From an uncultured Oscillospiraceae bacterium (GTDB lineage: Bacteria; Bacillota; Clostridia; Oscillospirales; Ruminococcaceae): DNA of 64,000 nucleotides. The notes beneath the pieces are model-generated. The model had not been told where the DNA came from. It made no database searches and worked only from the letters and a program-made list of their open reading frames with translations. Within the stretch, counting starts at the first letter, position 1. Every line of letters begins with the position of its first letter. Shown here one piece after another: positions 8,603-19,080 of this stretch. The position numbers and the translations under genes were made by a program. Location: NCBI GenBank assembly GCA_934232845.1, contig CAKQGD010000005.1, positions 1-64,000 of the forward strand. The letters run 5' to 3'.

Positions 8603-9008
8603 GCCATGGGCGTTTGGAGAGAGATTCGGCTTATTTTAAGCGTGTGCGGCACAGAGGCTCTGTGATTTAGAAAGGCGGCTTTTCACAAAGCTTTTCTGAC
8701 AAATCTTTTTTTCAAGAGAGAAAAAAGAACCGTATGCGGCCGCGTTTTGTATCGCGCCTTGCCGCTTCGGCCCTGCGGCGGATGGCGCAGACCCTGCCGC
8801 AGTCCGCCTATCTCCGCATAGGCCCGAAAGTACGGCGCCGGGCGCTCTCTTCGAATTTCGATTGTCCGTCGTTTTTGTCCGCGCGGGATTCTCCCCCGCG
8901 GTATCGTCCCGCCGCCAAAGCGGGGTGCTTGGCGAAAAAAGCGGCGGCGATGCAGAAAGCTCCGCTTTGCCGCTCTCAAGCCAAAGGCTTTGCCCGGGCA
9001 AGAATTTT
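8603..9008. other. GC-rich intergenic stretch, no gene recognised
   Basis: About 400 bases between convergent genes. Several overlapping open frames on both strands are explained by high GC, lack ribosome binding sites and give low-complexity Arg/Ser/Ala-rich peptides. There are several local inverted repeats, for example around GCGGGATTCTCCCCCGC. I cannot match it to a known RNA. Confidence 0.5.
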
Positions 9009-9578
9009 TTAAAGCGCGGACGGCTCGGCATACCGCCGAATCTCGTCAAGGGGCTTTCTCGGCGTGGAGTGCGAGGCGGCGTCCCCCTCGGCGTAGCCGA
9101 CAGCGATCACGAGACGGGGCGTTTCCTCTTCCGGCAGAGAGAGCACGGCGCGGATTTTTTCGGCGTCGAGCCAGCCGAGAATGCAGGTCGAAAGCCCATG
9201 CTCGGCGGCGGCCAGTACAAAATGTGCGGCAGCGATCCCTACGTCCATCTGGGCGTAGGTCTGATCGAACGGCTTGTCGGAAAGCTTTCTCATCAGAATG
9301 GCGGGCGCCTCCGCCACGACGACGAGGGCGGAACAGCCGCTTGCGAACTTGTTCATTTCGCAGCAGTTGAGAGCGGGCTTCTGTACGCAGGGGGCGAGGG
9401 CGGCGACGCCCTCGGGCGTATCCACAGCGATAAAGCGCCACGGCTGGCTGTTGCAGGCGCTGGGCGCGAGGCGCGAGGCCTCAAAGCAGGCGTCGAGCGT
9501 TTCGCGGGGGACGATGCGATTTTCCTGATAGCGGCGGCAGCTGTGACGGGAGGAAACAAGCGTTGAAAAATCAGGCAT
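9009..9578 (-). CDS. Nitroreductase family protein (flavin oxidoreductase)
   Basis: 189 aa. The N-terminal SRHSCRRYQ and SACNSQPWRF segments are the FMN-binding and dimer motifs of the nitroreductase fold. GIAAAHFVLAAAEHGLSTCILGWLD and RLVIAVGYAEGD mark the C-terminal part. I chose ATG 9578 rather than 9587: AAAGGA lies nine bases before 9578 but directly abuts the upstream ATG. It stands alone with no operon partner, and the physiological substrate is unknown. Confidence 0.92.
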   Translation of the reverse strand: MPDFSTLVSSRHSCRRYQENRIVPRETLDACFEASRLAPSACNSQPWRFIAVDTPEGVAALAPCVQKPALNCCEMNKFASGCSALVVVAEAPAILMRKLSDKPFDQTYAQMDVGIAAAHFVLAAAEHGLSTCILGWLDAEKIRAVLSLPEEETPRLVIAVGYAEGDAASHSTPRKPLDEIRRYAEPSAL

Positions 9579-10045
9579 AAAAAACATCCTTTCTTAAAAA
9601 CAGAGAGATCGGCTTGCGAAAGCAAAGGGTTGGCGTTTCAACGATTTCGTCTATATTTTAAAGGGCCCTGTTTTGCAGAAGCATCTTTTGTAAGCCGCAA
9701 AGCAGACTGCCGTTCCATAAGAGACGCTGCCCAAAAGCTTTAAAAGAAAAACAAAGCGGTCAGCCGAAAACACATTTTCGAAGAGAATCGAAACCGACCC
9801 GAAAATTTTTTCATATCTTTCAGATTTAAACTCCCTGTGTCGATCGTGATACCGGTTTCCCCTTCTGACAGGATCGGGACTTATCTTGACTTTTACAAAG
9901 GCCGCAGCCGTCCCGACGGCAAACACCGCTTTTTCGGTTGTTGGGGCGATTGGTCTGAAACATTTCGGTATAAGCCGTTTTATTGCGGCGGCGTTTCCAT
10001 GCCGCTGCGGCAATCTGCGCGCAGAAAGCCGTATCCGCCGCGCGG
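9579..10045. other. Intergenic stretch, nothing recognised
   Basis: About 470 bases between two minus-strand genes. Open frames here have no ribosome binding site and no recognisable protein motif. No terminator or promoter stands out. Confidence 0.5.
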
Positions 10046-10570
10046 TTATTTCGTCGTACGGCGCAGCAGGGCGGAGAGTTCCGACGGCAGCGAGCGCAGT
10101 GTGCCGAAGATCTCGCCCACCGCGCGGGCAAGTTCCTCTCCCGATCCGCGCGGAGAAAAGGTGCGCAGCGGACTTTTTTCAAAGCGGTCGAGCGAGGATT
10201 TTAATTCGCGTACGGCGGCACGGTCGGTTTCGCCGCTTTCAAGGCGGCCGACCAACGCGGCGCAGCGGCGCAGCAGCTCGGCCTGTTCCTCGGCGGCCGC
10301 CCGCGCAAAGCGTTCGCGCACGGCACGGTCGTCTTTTTCATCCACATAGTCAAAGCGAAGAAGAAACGCCTCTCCCTTGAGGCGGCGCACATCGGCGGCG
10401 AGCGTTTCGAACGCCGAGAGATTTTCGGGGGTGTCGGGCAGCACGGCAAAGCCGGAACTGACAGTCTGAGCGCAGAGCGCGCGCAGATGACGCCAGACGT
10501 AGACCCGGCTGCGCGAGGGCTCTGCGGGCACGGTGTAGCACAGGGCAAGCCAGCGGTGCGCGGCGGGCAT
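10046..10570 (-). CDS. ChrB N-terminal-domain-like protein
   Basis: 174 aa. The N-terminal half (WLALCYTVPAEPSRSRVYVW, then VLPDTPENLSAFETLAADVR) matches the pattern of the ChrB N-terminal domain found with chromate resistance regulators. The second half is mostly charged helix. The start is ATG 10570 with AGGAGG seven bases upstream. It lies 23 bases after hemW and is probably the third gene of a lepA-hemW operon. No ChrA transporter is nearby, so a role in chromate response is not supported. Confidence 0.7.
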   Translation of the reverse strand: MPAAHRWLALCYTVPAEPSRSRVYVWRHLRALCAQTVSSGFAVLPDTPENLSAFETLAADVRRLKGEAFLLRFDYVDEKDDRAVRERFARAAAEEQAELLRRCAALVGRLESGETDRAAVRELKSSLDRFEKSPLRTFSPRGSGEELARAVGEIFGTLRSLPSELSALLRRTTK

Positions 10571-10593
10571 GGCGGTTCCTCCTTTTTACAGGC

Positions 10594-11668
10594 TCAGAGC
10601 AGTGAAGCAATGGCGGCGTTTGAAACGAGAAAGCCCCTCTCCGTCAGGGAAAGGCGGCCGTTCTCGCAGACGGCAAGGCCGTTTTGCACAAGCGGCACGG
10701 CGCGCGTTTTCAGGCGCTGGGCCGTATCGCTTGAAAAATCGGACAGCGCGATTCCCTCTGCGAGGCGAAGCCCGAGCAGAATGCGCTCTTCTTCCCCGCC
10801 GCCCGCGCCGTCGTCGACCGTCAGACTCCACGGGTTTTCGGCGGTCAAAAAGGCCCGCCGGCTGCGCGGCAGATAAAATCGTCTGCCATTTAAAAACGAA
10901 TGGGCCGCCGCGCCGACACCGAGATATTCCTCACAGCGCCAGTAATGCAGGTTGTGGCGGCTTTCGGCGCCCTTTTCCCGGGAAAAATTCGAGATTTCGT
11001 ACTGAAAAAAGCCCGCCTTTCGCAGCTCGGACACGGCGGCCTCGTAGCAGTCGGCGGCAAGGTCGTCACCGGGCTCCTCCACCCGCCCGAAAAAGGGCGT
11101 GCCCTCCTCGACATGCAGCAGATAAGCCGACAGGTGATCGATGGGCAGAGCCGTCAGCCGCCGCACGTCGCGGCGCACGGTTTCAGGCGTCTGACCGGGG
11201 ACGGCAAGCATCAGATCGGCGGAGATATGCCGAAAGCCCGCGCCGTATGCGGCGCGGATGGTTTCTTTTGCTTCTGCGGCGGTGTGAATGCGCCCGAGCC
11301 GCGAAAGCGTATCGTCGTCGGTCGACTGCACCCCGAAGGAAATGCGGTGAAAACCCGCGTCAAACAGCCGGCGCAGATCGTCCGGCGTGACGGTGCCGGG
11401 GTTAGCCTCCACGGTGCATTCGGCGTTTTCCAAGTGATAGCGCCGCTTTGCCGCCGCGAGAATCCCAGCAAGCGCCGCGGGCGGCAGGGTGGTCGGCGTG
11501 CCGCCGCCGATATAGAGCGTGTCCGCCGAGAATTCCCACGGGGCGGTCTCTATGGCAAAGGCCAGCCGTTCGGCGTAGGCAAGGCGCCCGGGCTCGTCCG
11601 ACGCGCCGGAGTAAAAGTCGCAGTAGGGGCATTTCTGCACGCAGAACGGAATGTGGACGTAGATTCCC

Positions 11669-11676
<8 letters not shown>
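10594..11676 (-). CDS. hemW: HemW-like radical SAM protein
   Basis: 360 aa. The N-terminal [12 protein letters not shown] opens into the radical-SAM cluster Cys12-x3-Cys16-x2-Cys19. [11 protein letters not shown] and [17 protein letters not shown] are typical of the HemN/HemW family. HemW binds haem and is thought to act as a haem chaperone rather than as coproporphyrinogen oxidase. Its start overlaps the lepA stop by eight bases (ATGAGTAA). lepA-hemW adjacency is conserved in Firmicutes. Longer upstream in-frame starts lie inside lepA and are rejected. Confidence 0.93.
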
Positions 11677-13477
<1,801 letters not shown>

Positions 13478-13510
13478 GGAAAAATCCCTCCTGCGGAAAA
13501 GGTATGTCTC

Positions 13511-13540
13511 ATTATACACGAAAACGCGGCAAAAACGCAA
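13511..13540 (-). promoter_or_regulatory. Promoter of lepA-hemW
   Basis: Minus strand: TTGCGT (complement of 13535-13540), an 18-base spacer and TATAAT (complement of 13511-13516). It lies 34 bases or more upstream of the chosen lepA start. Confidence 0.65.
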
Positions 13541-13600
13541 CGCTTGTGAAAAAAGTCTCTGCCGCCGAAAAGAGAAACCTTTTTCCGGCCGCAGTCTTTC

Positions 13601-13629
13601 TTGAAATGAGAGCCGAAATGCGGTATAGT
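13601..13629 (+). promoter_or_regulatory. Promoter of the diguanylate cyclase gene
   Basis: TTGAAA (13601-13606), a 17-base spacer and TATAGT (13624-13629), divergent from the lepA promoter and 87 bases upstream of the ATG. Confidence 0.65.
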
Positions 13630-13716
13630 AAAAAGTAAATTCCTATTGCACAAAGCTTTTTTCGGGCGCGGAAAACGCCGGGAAAATCGATAAAACAACA
13701 CCGGGGAGCGAGAAGA

Positions 13717-14883
13717 ATGTCTCCTTTATACCTGTCATATGCCATTGTAGAAATACATTTGATTTTGTTTACGGCGGCAATTCTCGGCCGTCTGGATTTT
13801 AACCTTGGCTCGGAGCGCGAGGTAAAAGAACTGAGAAGAATCATTTACGCCTACTTCGCTGTACTCGCAACGGATATTTTCTGGGTGCTCGTAGAGGGAG
13901 GAGCGATTCATCCGGCTGCGCTGCTCAACGCCGCCGTAAACGGAATTTCGCTGGCGGCGGTGACCGCGGGCTGCTATTTCTGGTACCGGTTCGTATCCTA
14001 CCGGCTGAAAATCATAGAGGACCGCGATATCAAAAAGAACATCTGGATGAGAATTCCGGTTCTGTTTGTGATCGCCGCGGACCTGATTTCCATTTTTACC
14101 GGATGGGTTTTTTACATCGATGCAAACGGGCATTACCGTCTGGGCGAGTGGTTCGTCATTCAAGCCGTCGGCACTTATTTATATCTGGTGGTTTCGACCG
14201 TGCGTTCGCTGTACTGCGCAGCGAAGACACATTCCTCTCTGAAATGGAAAGAATGCTGGATTTACGCGTTTTATATGGTCCCGCCGCTGATCGCGGGACT
14301 GATAAAGGATCTCGTGCCGGGCGCGCCGATTTTGTATCTGGGCATGTTTATGTGTATTCATATTCTGTTTTTGACCATTCGGGACGGGCAGATTTATTAC
14401 GACGCCCTGACGGGCATGAACAACCGCAAGCGGCTGGATAAATACCTCGACGAGCGTCTTCCCTTCGCATCTCAGAGCAATCCGCTCTTTATATTCATGA
14501 TGGATGTCGACAAATTTAAAACGATCAACGATTCTTATGGACATGTCGAGGGCGACGAGGCCCTCAGGCTGGTTTCGGCTGCGCTCAAAAAAACCGCGTC
14601 GAAATACGGATCCTTTGTCGCCCGCTACGGCGGGGATGAATTCTGCATGGTGATGGAGGGAAAACGCTGCGACGCCGGAGAGGTCGTCTCCTCCCTGCAG
14701 GAATCTCTGCACCGGGAAGAGGAAAAAGAAACCGGCAGACCTTATCGCATTTCTGTGGGGATCGGCTGGACGGAATGCCGCGATCCGAACGAGAGCATTG
14801 CTGAAATTATCCACCGTGCCGACAAGCAGCTTTATGAAAATAAGCGAAAGAAGGAAGAAGCGTCTCTTTCCGCGCCGCGCTGA
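13717..14883 (+). CDS. Membrane-bound diguanylate cyclase (GGDEF domain)
   Basis: 388 aa. The first ~225 residues are hydrophobic, with about seven membrane segments. They are followed by a complete GGDEF domain (MMDVDKFKTINDSYGHVEGDEAL, then RYGGDEF with GGDEF at 305-309) and a helical tail. The active-site motif is intact, so c-di-GMP synthesis is expected. No RxxD inhibitory site is seen at the usual position. Weak ribosome binding site GGGGAGCGAG before ATG 13717. It is a monocistronic unit with its own promoter and terminator. It is a plausible counterpart to the EAL protein at 49.4-53.6 kb. Confidence 0.93.
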   Translation: MSPLYLSYAIVEIHLILFTAAILGRLDFNLGSEREVKELRRIIYAYFAVLATDIFWVLVEGGAIHPAALLNAAVNGISLAAVTAGCYFWYRFVSYRLKIIEDRDIKKNIWMRIPVLFVIAADLISIFTGWVFYIDANGHYRLGEWFVIQAVGTYLYLVVSTVRSLYCAAKTHSSLKWKECWIYAFYMVPPLIAGLIKDLVPGAPILYLGMFMCIHILFLTIRDGQIYYDALTGMNNRKRLDKYLDERLPFASQSNPLFIFMMDVDKFKTINDSYGHVEGDEALRLVSAALKKTASKYGSFVARYGGDEFCMVMEGKRCDAGEVVSSLQESLHREEEKETGRPYRISVGIGWTECRDPNESIAEIIHRADKQLYENKRKKEEASLSAPR

Positions 14884-14926
14884 AAAAGCCGAAACAAACC
14901 CTCCGCCCGCTGTCATACCTAAAATG

Positions 14927-14955
14927 AAAAGCCGCCCTGAGGGCGGCTTTTTTTT
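14927..14955. terminator. Intrinsic terminator between convergent genes
   Basis: AAAAGCCGCCC, loop TGA, GGGCGGCTTTT followed by more T. A canonical terminator for the diguanylate cyclase transcript. The A-run on the left lets it also serve the opposing HD gene. Confidence 0.9.
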
Positions 14956-14972
14956 GGCGTTATGCGGCTGTC

Positions 14973-15641
14973 TTATAGAATTTTGCTGCCGTTTGCGGTC
15001 AGGCGAAACTGCATCTTGAGCATTTCGGCGGCGCGTCGGCACATCAGCATCCGCTGCAGAAAAATCTCAAAGTACTCGTACATGGTGCAGATTTCCTCGT
15101 CGATCGCAAGGCTCAGTGTGATTGCGCCCCTCTCCGTCTGGATCAGAAGCTCCGCGCCCGTAACGGCGTAGTTCACCCGGTCGTGAATGTCAAAGGCGGA
15201 TTTGTCCGACGTGCGCACCCGGTTGCGCCGCACGTCCGTCTTGTCCGCGATGATCAGCGCGGCGGAGATCGGGTCCACGGCGCCTCCGGTGGATTCGTCG
15301 TGGTTTGAGATGCAGGCGAGCACCTCCACCCGGTCGGCAAGGGAAAGACCTATCCTCTCCAGAATGGAGTAGGCCAGCAGCGCGCCGTATTCGGCGTGAT
15401 GGGAACGGTTGACGGCATTGCCGATGTCGTGCAGAAGCCCTGCGATTTTTGCCAGTTCGACATCATGCGCCGGGTATTGCAGCGTTTGCAGAATCCGCGC
15501 CGCCCGTTCGGCGACAAGACAGCAGTGCGCCTCGGAATGATCGGTATAGCCAAGTGTGCCGAGATTGTCGTTGCCCTTGTGCAGCAGCGAGAGAACCTCG
15601 GGGTCTTTTTTCAGCTGTTCGTAGATGTTCTGCGGCTCCAT
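14973..15641 (-). CDS. HD-domain metal-dependent phosphohydrolase
   Basis: 222 aa starting at MEPQNIYEQL. HD-fold metal ligands are visible as HSEAH (around residue 35), LLHDIGN and SNHDE. An additional segment (ALIIADKTDVRRNRVR) is shared with HD/PDEase-like proteins of Clostridia. ATG 15641 is preceded by AAAGGGGCTG. An upstream in-frame start (15674) falls in the predicted promoter region. The substrate is unknown. It is probably not an HD-GYP protein, since no GYP motif is seen. Confidence 0.85.
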   Translation of the reverse strand: MEPQNIYEQLKKDPEVLSLLHKGNDNLGTLGYTDHSEAHCCLVAERAARILQTLQYPAHDVELAKIAGLLHDIGNAVNRSHHAEYGALLAYSILERIGLSLADRVEVLACISNHDESTGGAVDPISAALIIADKTDVRRNRVRTSDKSAFDIHDRVNYAVTGAELLIQTERGAITLSLAIDEEICTMYEYFEIFLQRMLMCRRAAEMLKMQFRLTANGSKIL

Positions 15642-15664
15642 TTTATCAGCCCCTTTCCGACGAC

Positions 15665-15673
15665 AGTATAGCA
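15665..15673 (-). promoter_or_regulatory. Extended -10 promoter of the HD gene
   Basis: The minus strand reads TGTGCTATACTGTC, with TATACT as the complement of 15665-15670 and no good -35. The same TGC-TATACT-GT arrangement occurs before rapZ and the MscS gene, which makes it more credible. Confidence 0.5.
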
Positions 15674-15962
15674 CAAGGCGCGCCGTTTTTGCACCTTCCG
15701 TTCAAAAAATAGAAATCCGCGCCTGCAAAAAAAGAAAATACGCTGCGCACTCTCTCTGCCTTTCGCGAGAATAAAACCCGCCCGCTTTCGGGCAGGATAC
15801 AAAAACGGTTCATGGGCGTGTCGTTTTGATACGTTCCATTTTTCATAAAAAATTTATGACAAGCAGGTTCCGGCAAGATTGCCGGGGCGAAATTTAAATC
15901 TGCGGCGGAATCCTTCTCTGAATCAACAGGCTTTTATGCGTTTTAATGATTTTAAATTAATT
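15674..15962. other. Intergenic region becoming AT-rich
   Basis: About 290 bases between the HD gene promoter and the 3' end of the broken reductase gene. From about 15830 the composition turns AT-rich like the reductase gene, suggesting the same foreign segment. No gene or RNA recognised. Confidence 0.5.
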
Positions 15963-16508
15963 TTAATCGGCTTTTATCTGTCTGCGAACATAAACCAATT
16001 CCGTTATTCCATTATAAGTTCTCGTTTTTGACAATTTCAGCTTTATCCCTTGTCCATCGGTTTCAAATAAGCGGATACCTCCGCCCAAAATGGTTGGGAT
16101 TACTGAAATATAGGATTCGTCAATCATATTCTGCTCAATCAATTACTGGGCAGTCTGTGCTCCTCCGCAAATCCAAATTCCTTTTCCGTCTTTTCCTTTT
16201 AGCTGTTTTATCAAAGAGACAGGGCTTTCTCTTGTAAATCTGATTTTCTCCGAGGATGTTTCGTTTTTGTGTGTGAATACGTAAGTCGCAAACTCTTCAT
16301 ATGGCCAATCATTCACAGAAAGCTCTGCAGCAATTTGATGGTATGTGTTCCATCCCATTATAACAGTATCAATCTCTTTTACAAATTCAGAATATGCATC
16401 GATATTCTCAGAATCATTTCCCCGCCCATTTAACCAAGCTACTCCGCCATTATGGTCGGCGATGTAACCGTCAAGGCTCATAGCAATAAATACTGTTATT
16501 TTTCTCAT
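15963..16508 (-). pseudogene. Dihydrofolate-reductase/RibD-C-like protein interrupted by an in-frame TAA
   Basis: The frame runs 16508 to 15963 (182 codons with final stop) and encodes MRKITVFIAMSLDGYIAD, VIMGWNTYHQI and GKGIWICGGAQTAQ. Then comes TAA (complement of 16143-16145), after which the family's C-terminal part continues in frame: LIEQNMIDESYISVIPTILG, GGIRLFE and a final VYVRR. The expected residue at the stop is Gln (CAA), so one C-to-T change explains it. The start has GAGGTGAG upstream. The gene is clearly more AT-rich than its neighbours, so it was probably acquired horizontally. An intact copy would be a flavin-independent NADPH reductase-like protein of unknown substrate. Confidence 0.85.
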
Positions 16509-16586
16509 ATCAACTCACCTCGTTGAAATAGAAATTATTCTATTGTTATAGTATAGCGTTGACGGCTTCCAAGCAAGGGATACTTC

Positions 16587-16620
16587 AAAAAAGCAGAGGT
16601 GTTATGCAGCACCTCTGCTT
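16587..16620 (-). terminator. Terminator of the Gld-type ABC operon
   Basis: AAGCAGAGGTG pairs with CACCTCTGCTT around an 8-base loop. On the minus strand it is followed by a T-run (complement of AAAAAA before the stem), so it serves the operon that ends at 16652. Confidence 0.85.
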
Positions 16621-16651
16621 CCGTTTTTACGATCGCCCGGCAGGCCCCTTT

Positions 16652-17629
16652 TTATGCTTCGGCCGCCGAAAGATCGGTCAGCGCGTCGCGCACGGCAAGG
16701 TCCACAAGATAGACCATCCGAGAGCCGGACAGGCGCGCATAGGCATAGCTTCCGGCGCCGCTGCCCACCTCGAGCGAAAAGACGCGTTCGGCTCCGTTTG
16801 CTCCCTCAAAAACGACGGTCACGACACAAGCGGGTGTGGCCAGTCCGCATTCTTCGAGCAGCGCGTCGTCGGCCTTGTAATGGACGCATTCGCCCCAAGT
16901 CAGCGTGGTGACGGTCTGCAGCAGATCGTCGGCGCGGGCCGTGTCAACCTCGATCGCTTCGCCGTCGAGGGTTCCCTCCCACACGGGAGAGTCCGCTTCC
17001 TCATCCGATTCATCGCCGGCTTTGACGGCGCGCGTGAGCGCGAGGGTTTGTGCCGGCGTTTCAACCGTCAGAGACGATACATTTGTAAAGACCGGGATCT
17101 CCTCCTTCTGCAGCAGATCATAGAGCCCGACGGAGAACGCCTCGGAAAAGCTCGCCGGCAGCAGCCAGACGTCTTCTTCTCCGTCGAGGGAGACATAGAC
17201 CTCGTCGGAGGAAATCGGGCTTGCGCCGCCAACCCGGTAGGCGCAGCGCTCGCCGTCGGCCGCGGTCACGGTTACGCTGCGTACCGGCGCGGTCAGACCG
17301 TAGTCGGAAAGTTCTCCCGCATCCTCTGCCGGGATTGCGGCGGAGGGAACAAGATTCTCCGCCGCCGCGGCAAGCCGAGCCGCCGCGTCTTGATCGACGG
17401 GAAAATCCGTGTCGCCGTCCCACTGCCAGACGCCGTCCTTTTGCGAGAGAGAGACGGTTTCGCCCGCGTTCGACCATTCGAGAGAGACGGCGTCGCCGCT
17501 CTGCACACAGGGGATCGAAAGCAGAGCGGGCGATTCTTCTTCGGCGGGACGCCGCAGCAGCAGCCACGCGGCGAGCAGCAGAAGAAGCGCCGCAAGCAGT
17601 ATAAAAAGCGTTTTTTGTTTTTGTTTCAT
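16652..17629 (-). CDS. DUF4340 domain protein, last gene of a Gld-type ABC operon
   Basis: 325 aa. One N-terminal membrane helix (LFILLAALLLLLAAWLLL) is followed by an extracytoplasmic domain with repeats of the DUF4340 pattern (VWQWDGDTDFPVDQDAAARL; SDYGLTAPVRSVTV). ATG 17629 overlaps the GldG-like stop (ATGA), so translation is coupled. DUF4340 proteins regularly follow GldG-like genes; their function is unknown. An in-frame ORF extension upstream overlaps the previous gene and was rejected. Confidence 0.88.
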   Translation of the reverse strand: MKQKQKTLFILLAALLLLLAAWLLLRRPAEEESPALLSIPCVQSGDAVSLEWSNAGETVSLSQKDGVWQWDGDTDFPVDQDAAARLAAAAENLVPSAAIPAEDAGELSDYGLTAPVRSVTVTAADGERCAYRVGGASPISSDEVYVSLDGEEDVWLLPASFSEAFSVGLYDLLQKEEIPVFTNVSSLTVETPAQTLALTRAVKAGDESDEEADSPVWEGTLDGEAIEVDTARADDLLQTVTTLTWGECVHYKADDALLEECGLATPACVVTVVFEGANGAERVFSLEVGSGAGSYAYARLSGSRMVYLVDLAVRDALTDLSAAEA

Positions 17630-19080
17630 CCGCGTGCGCGCCTCCTCAGCCAAATCGCGATGCCCGCCGCGAGAAAGAGAACCGGAACGGCCAGCACAAA
17701 AAGAATCGTCCACAGGCGCGACTGTCCCGCCGTCAGAGTCAGGCGGCTCTCCGCAAGGGACTTGGCATGAATGGAAATCGCACTCTCATGCTCGCACATC
17801 CAGCCAACCGCGTTTAAAAAGAGGTCGTGGTTCGCGCCGGAGACGATCTGATTCACCTCGTCCGAAAAAGCCATGGAGGAGGTGAACCACACCAGCCGCG
17901 CCGTACCGCCGTCCGTTTCCTTGACGGCGGCGGCCGCGACAGCGAACGGCCCCGCGAGATCTCCCTCTTCAAAGTCCAGCGTTTCGGCCGAGTAGGCGGC
18001 CGTTTTGGAAAAGGCCTCGCCGCTTGTCGTCAGCAGCTCGGTCACCGAAACGCCGTCGGGAAGTGTTTCGGCGGTGACAAGACCCTGCGCCAGCGGGAAA
18101 AGCGCGTAGTATCCGCCGTCAATCAGCGGATCGGTGACCGCGTGGGAGGAAATTTCAGGCAGCAGATAATGCGCGTATCCGCGCAGGCTGTGGTCGGCGT
18201 CGCCCTCCACGACGATACCGGACACGCGGGAAAGTCCGCAGGCGGCCGCGACGGCGTCCAGATTCGGCATGGCGGTCTCACTGTAATCGGTTGCGAGCAG
18301 CAGAGAACCGCCCTCGTTCAGATAGGCAAGCAGCAGGTCCCGCTCGATTTCGGAAAGGTCGCGCGCGGGTGAATAAATCAGCAGGGCGTCGGCGTCGGAG
18401 GGGACGGCGTCTGCCGTGAGCAGGCTGAGGCTCTCGACGGCGACGTTCTGTTTTTCCACCGCAGAGAGAAGGCTTGCGGGAAGCTCGGCCTCGCCGTGGC
18501 CCGTCAGCAGATAGAGCGTCGGCAGGCTTTGCGCCGTGACATAGTCGACGGCGGAGGTCAGCTCGCTTTCGAGTGCGAAGGTAGTCGTAGTTTCACCGGT
18601 CATAAAATACTGACTGTAATCCGTGACATAAATATCGCTGTAGGGAATATACCGGCTGCGTTCGCCGCAGACGACGATGAGGCTGTTATTCTGCAGGGAT
18701 TCGTTTGTGTACTGCGCCGCGAAGGCCGGGTAAACGACGGGGTCCTTTTTTTCGACGCGCAGATGTTCGCCGAGCGCGGTGTACCGCTCGAGCACGCCGG
18801 AGATCACGCTGTCCTCCGAGCCGCTCTGCGCGAGATGGTAGACGGTGACATCTTCAGAAAGCCCGGAGACGATCTCCTTCGTCTGCTCGGAAATGGTATA
18901 GAGCTGGTTTTCGCTGGTGTCAAACTGCGTGGCGGACGCGGGCAGCGCCCCCACGACGAGGTTGACGGCGACGGCAACGGCCAGAGCCACTGCGGTCAGC
19001 GCCGCGCTGTAAGAGCCGACACAGAAAGATTTTGTGCGAAAGGCCGCGCCGTTCGGGCGCTGAAAAACGGGGCGCTTCAT
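17626..19080 (-). CDS. GldG-like extracytoplasmic ABC component
   Basis: 484 aa. Membrane helix near the N-terminus, then a large domain typical of ABC-type uncharacterised/GldG proteins (QFDTSENQLYTISEQTKEIV; LYLLTGHGEAELP; LLIYSPARDLSEIERDLL), and a C-terminal membrane helix (LFVLAVPVLFLAAGIAIWL). I chose ATG 19080 with AAGGAGGTGG upstream; a GTG three codons earlier overlaps that ribosome binding site. It overlaps the permease stop by one base (TGATG). Confidence 0.88.
   Translation of the reverse strand: MKRPVFQRPNGAAFRTKSFCVGSYSAALTAVALAVAVAVNLVVGALPASATQFDTSENQLYTISEQTKEIVSGLSEDVTVYHLAQSGSEDSVISGVLERYTALGEHLRVEKKDPVVYPAFAAQYTNESLQNNSLIVVCGERSRYIPYSDIYVTDYSQYFMTGETTTTFALESELTSAVDYVTAQSLPTLYLLTGHGEAELPASLLSAVEKQNVAVESLSLLTADAVPSDADALLIYSPARDLSEIERDLLLAYLNEGGSLLLATDYSETAMPNLDAVAAACGLSRVSGIVVEGDADHSLRGYAHYLLPEISSHAVTDPLIDGGYYALFPLAQGLVTAETLPDGVSVTELLTTSGEAFSKTAAYSAETLDFEEGDLAGPFAVAAAAVKETDGGTARLVWFTSSMAFSDEVNQIVSGANHDLFLNAVGWMCEHESAISIHAKSLAESRLTLTAGQSRLWTILFVLAVPVLFLAAGIAIWLRRRARG

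Noticed and set aside
8636..9049. 137-codon minus-strand frame between the ABC importer and nitroreductase
   Set aside because: Low-complexity Arg/Ser/Ala-rich translation in GC-rich non-coding DNA, no ribosome binding site.
16559..17770. 403-codon plus-strand frame over the DUF4340 gene
   Set aside because: Arg/Gly-rich shadow of a GC-rich gene; it also runs through the operon terminator.
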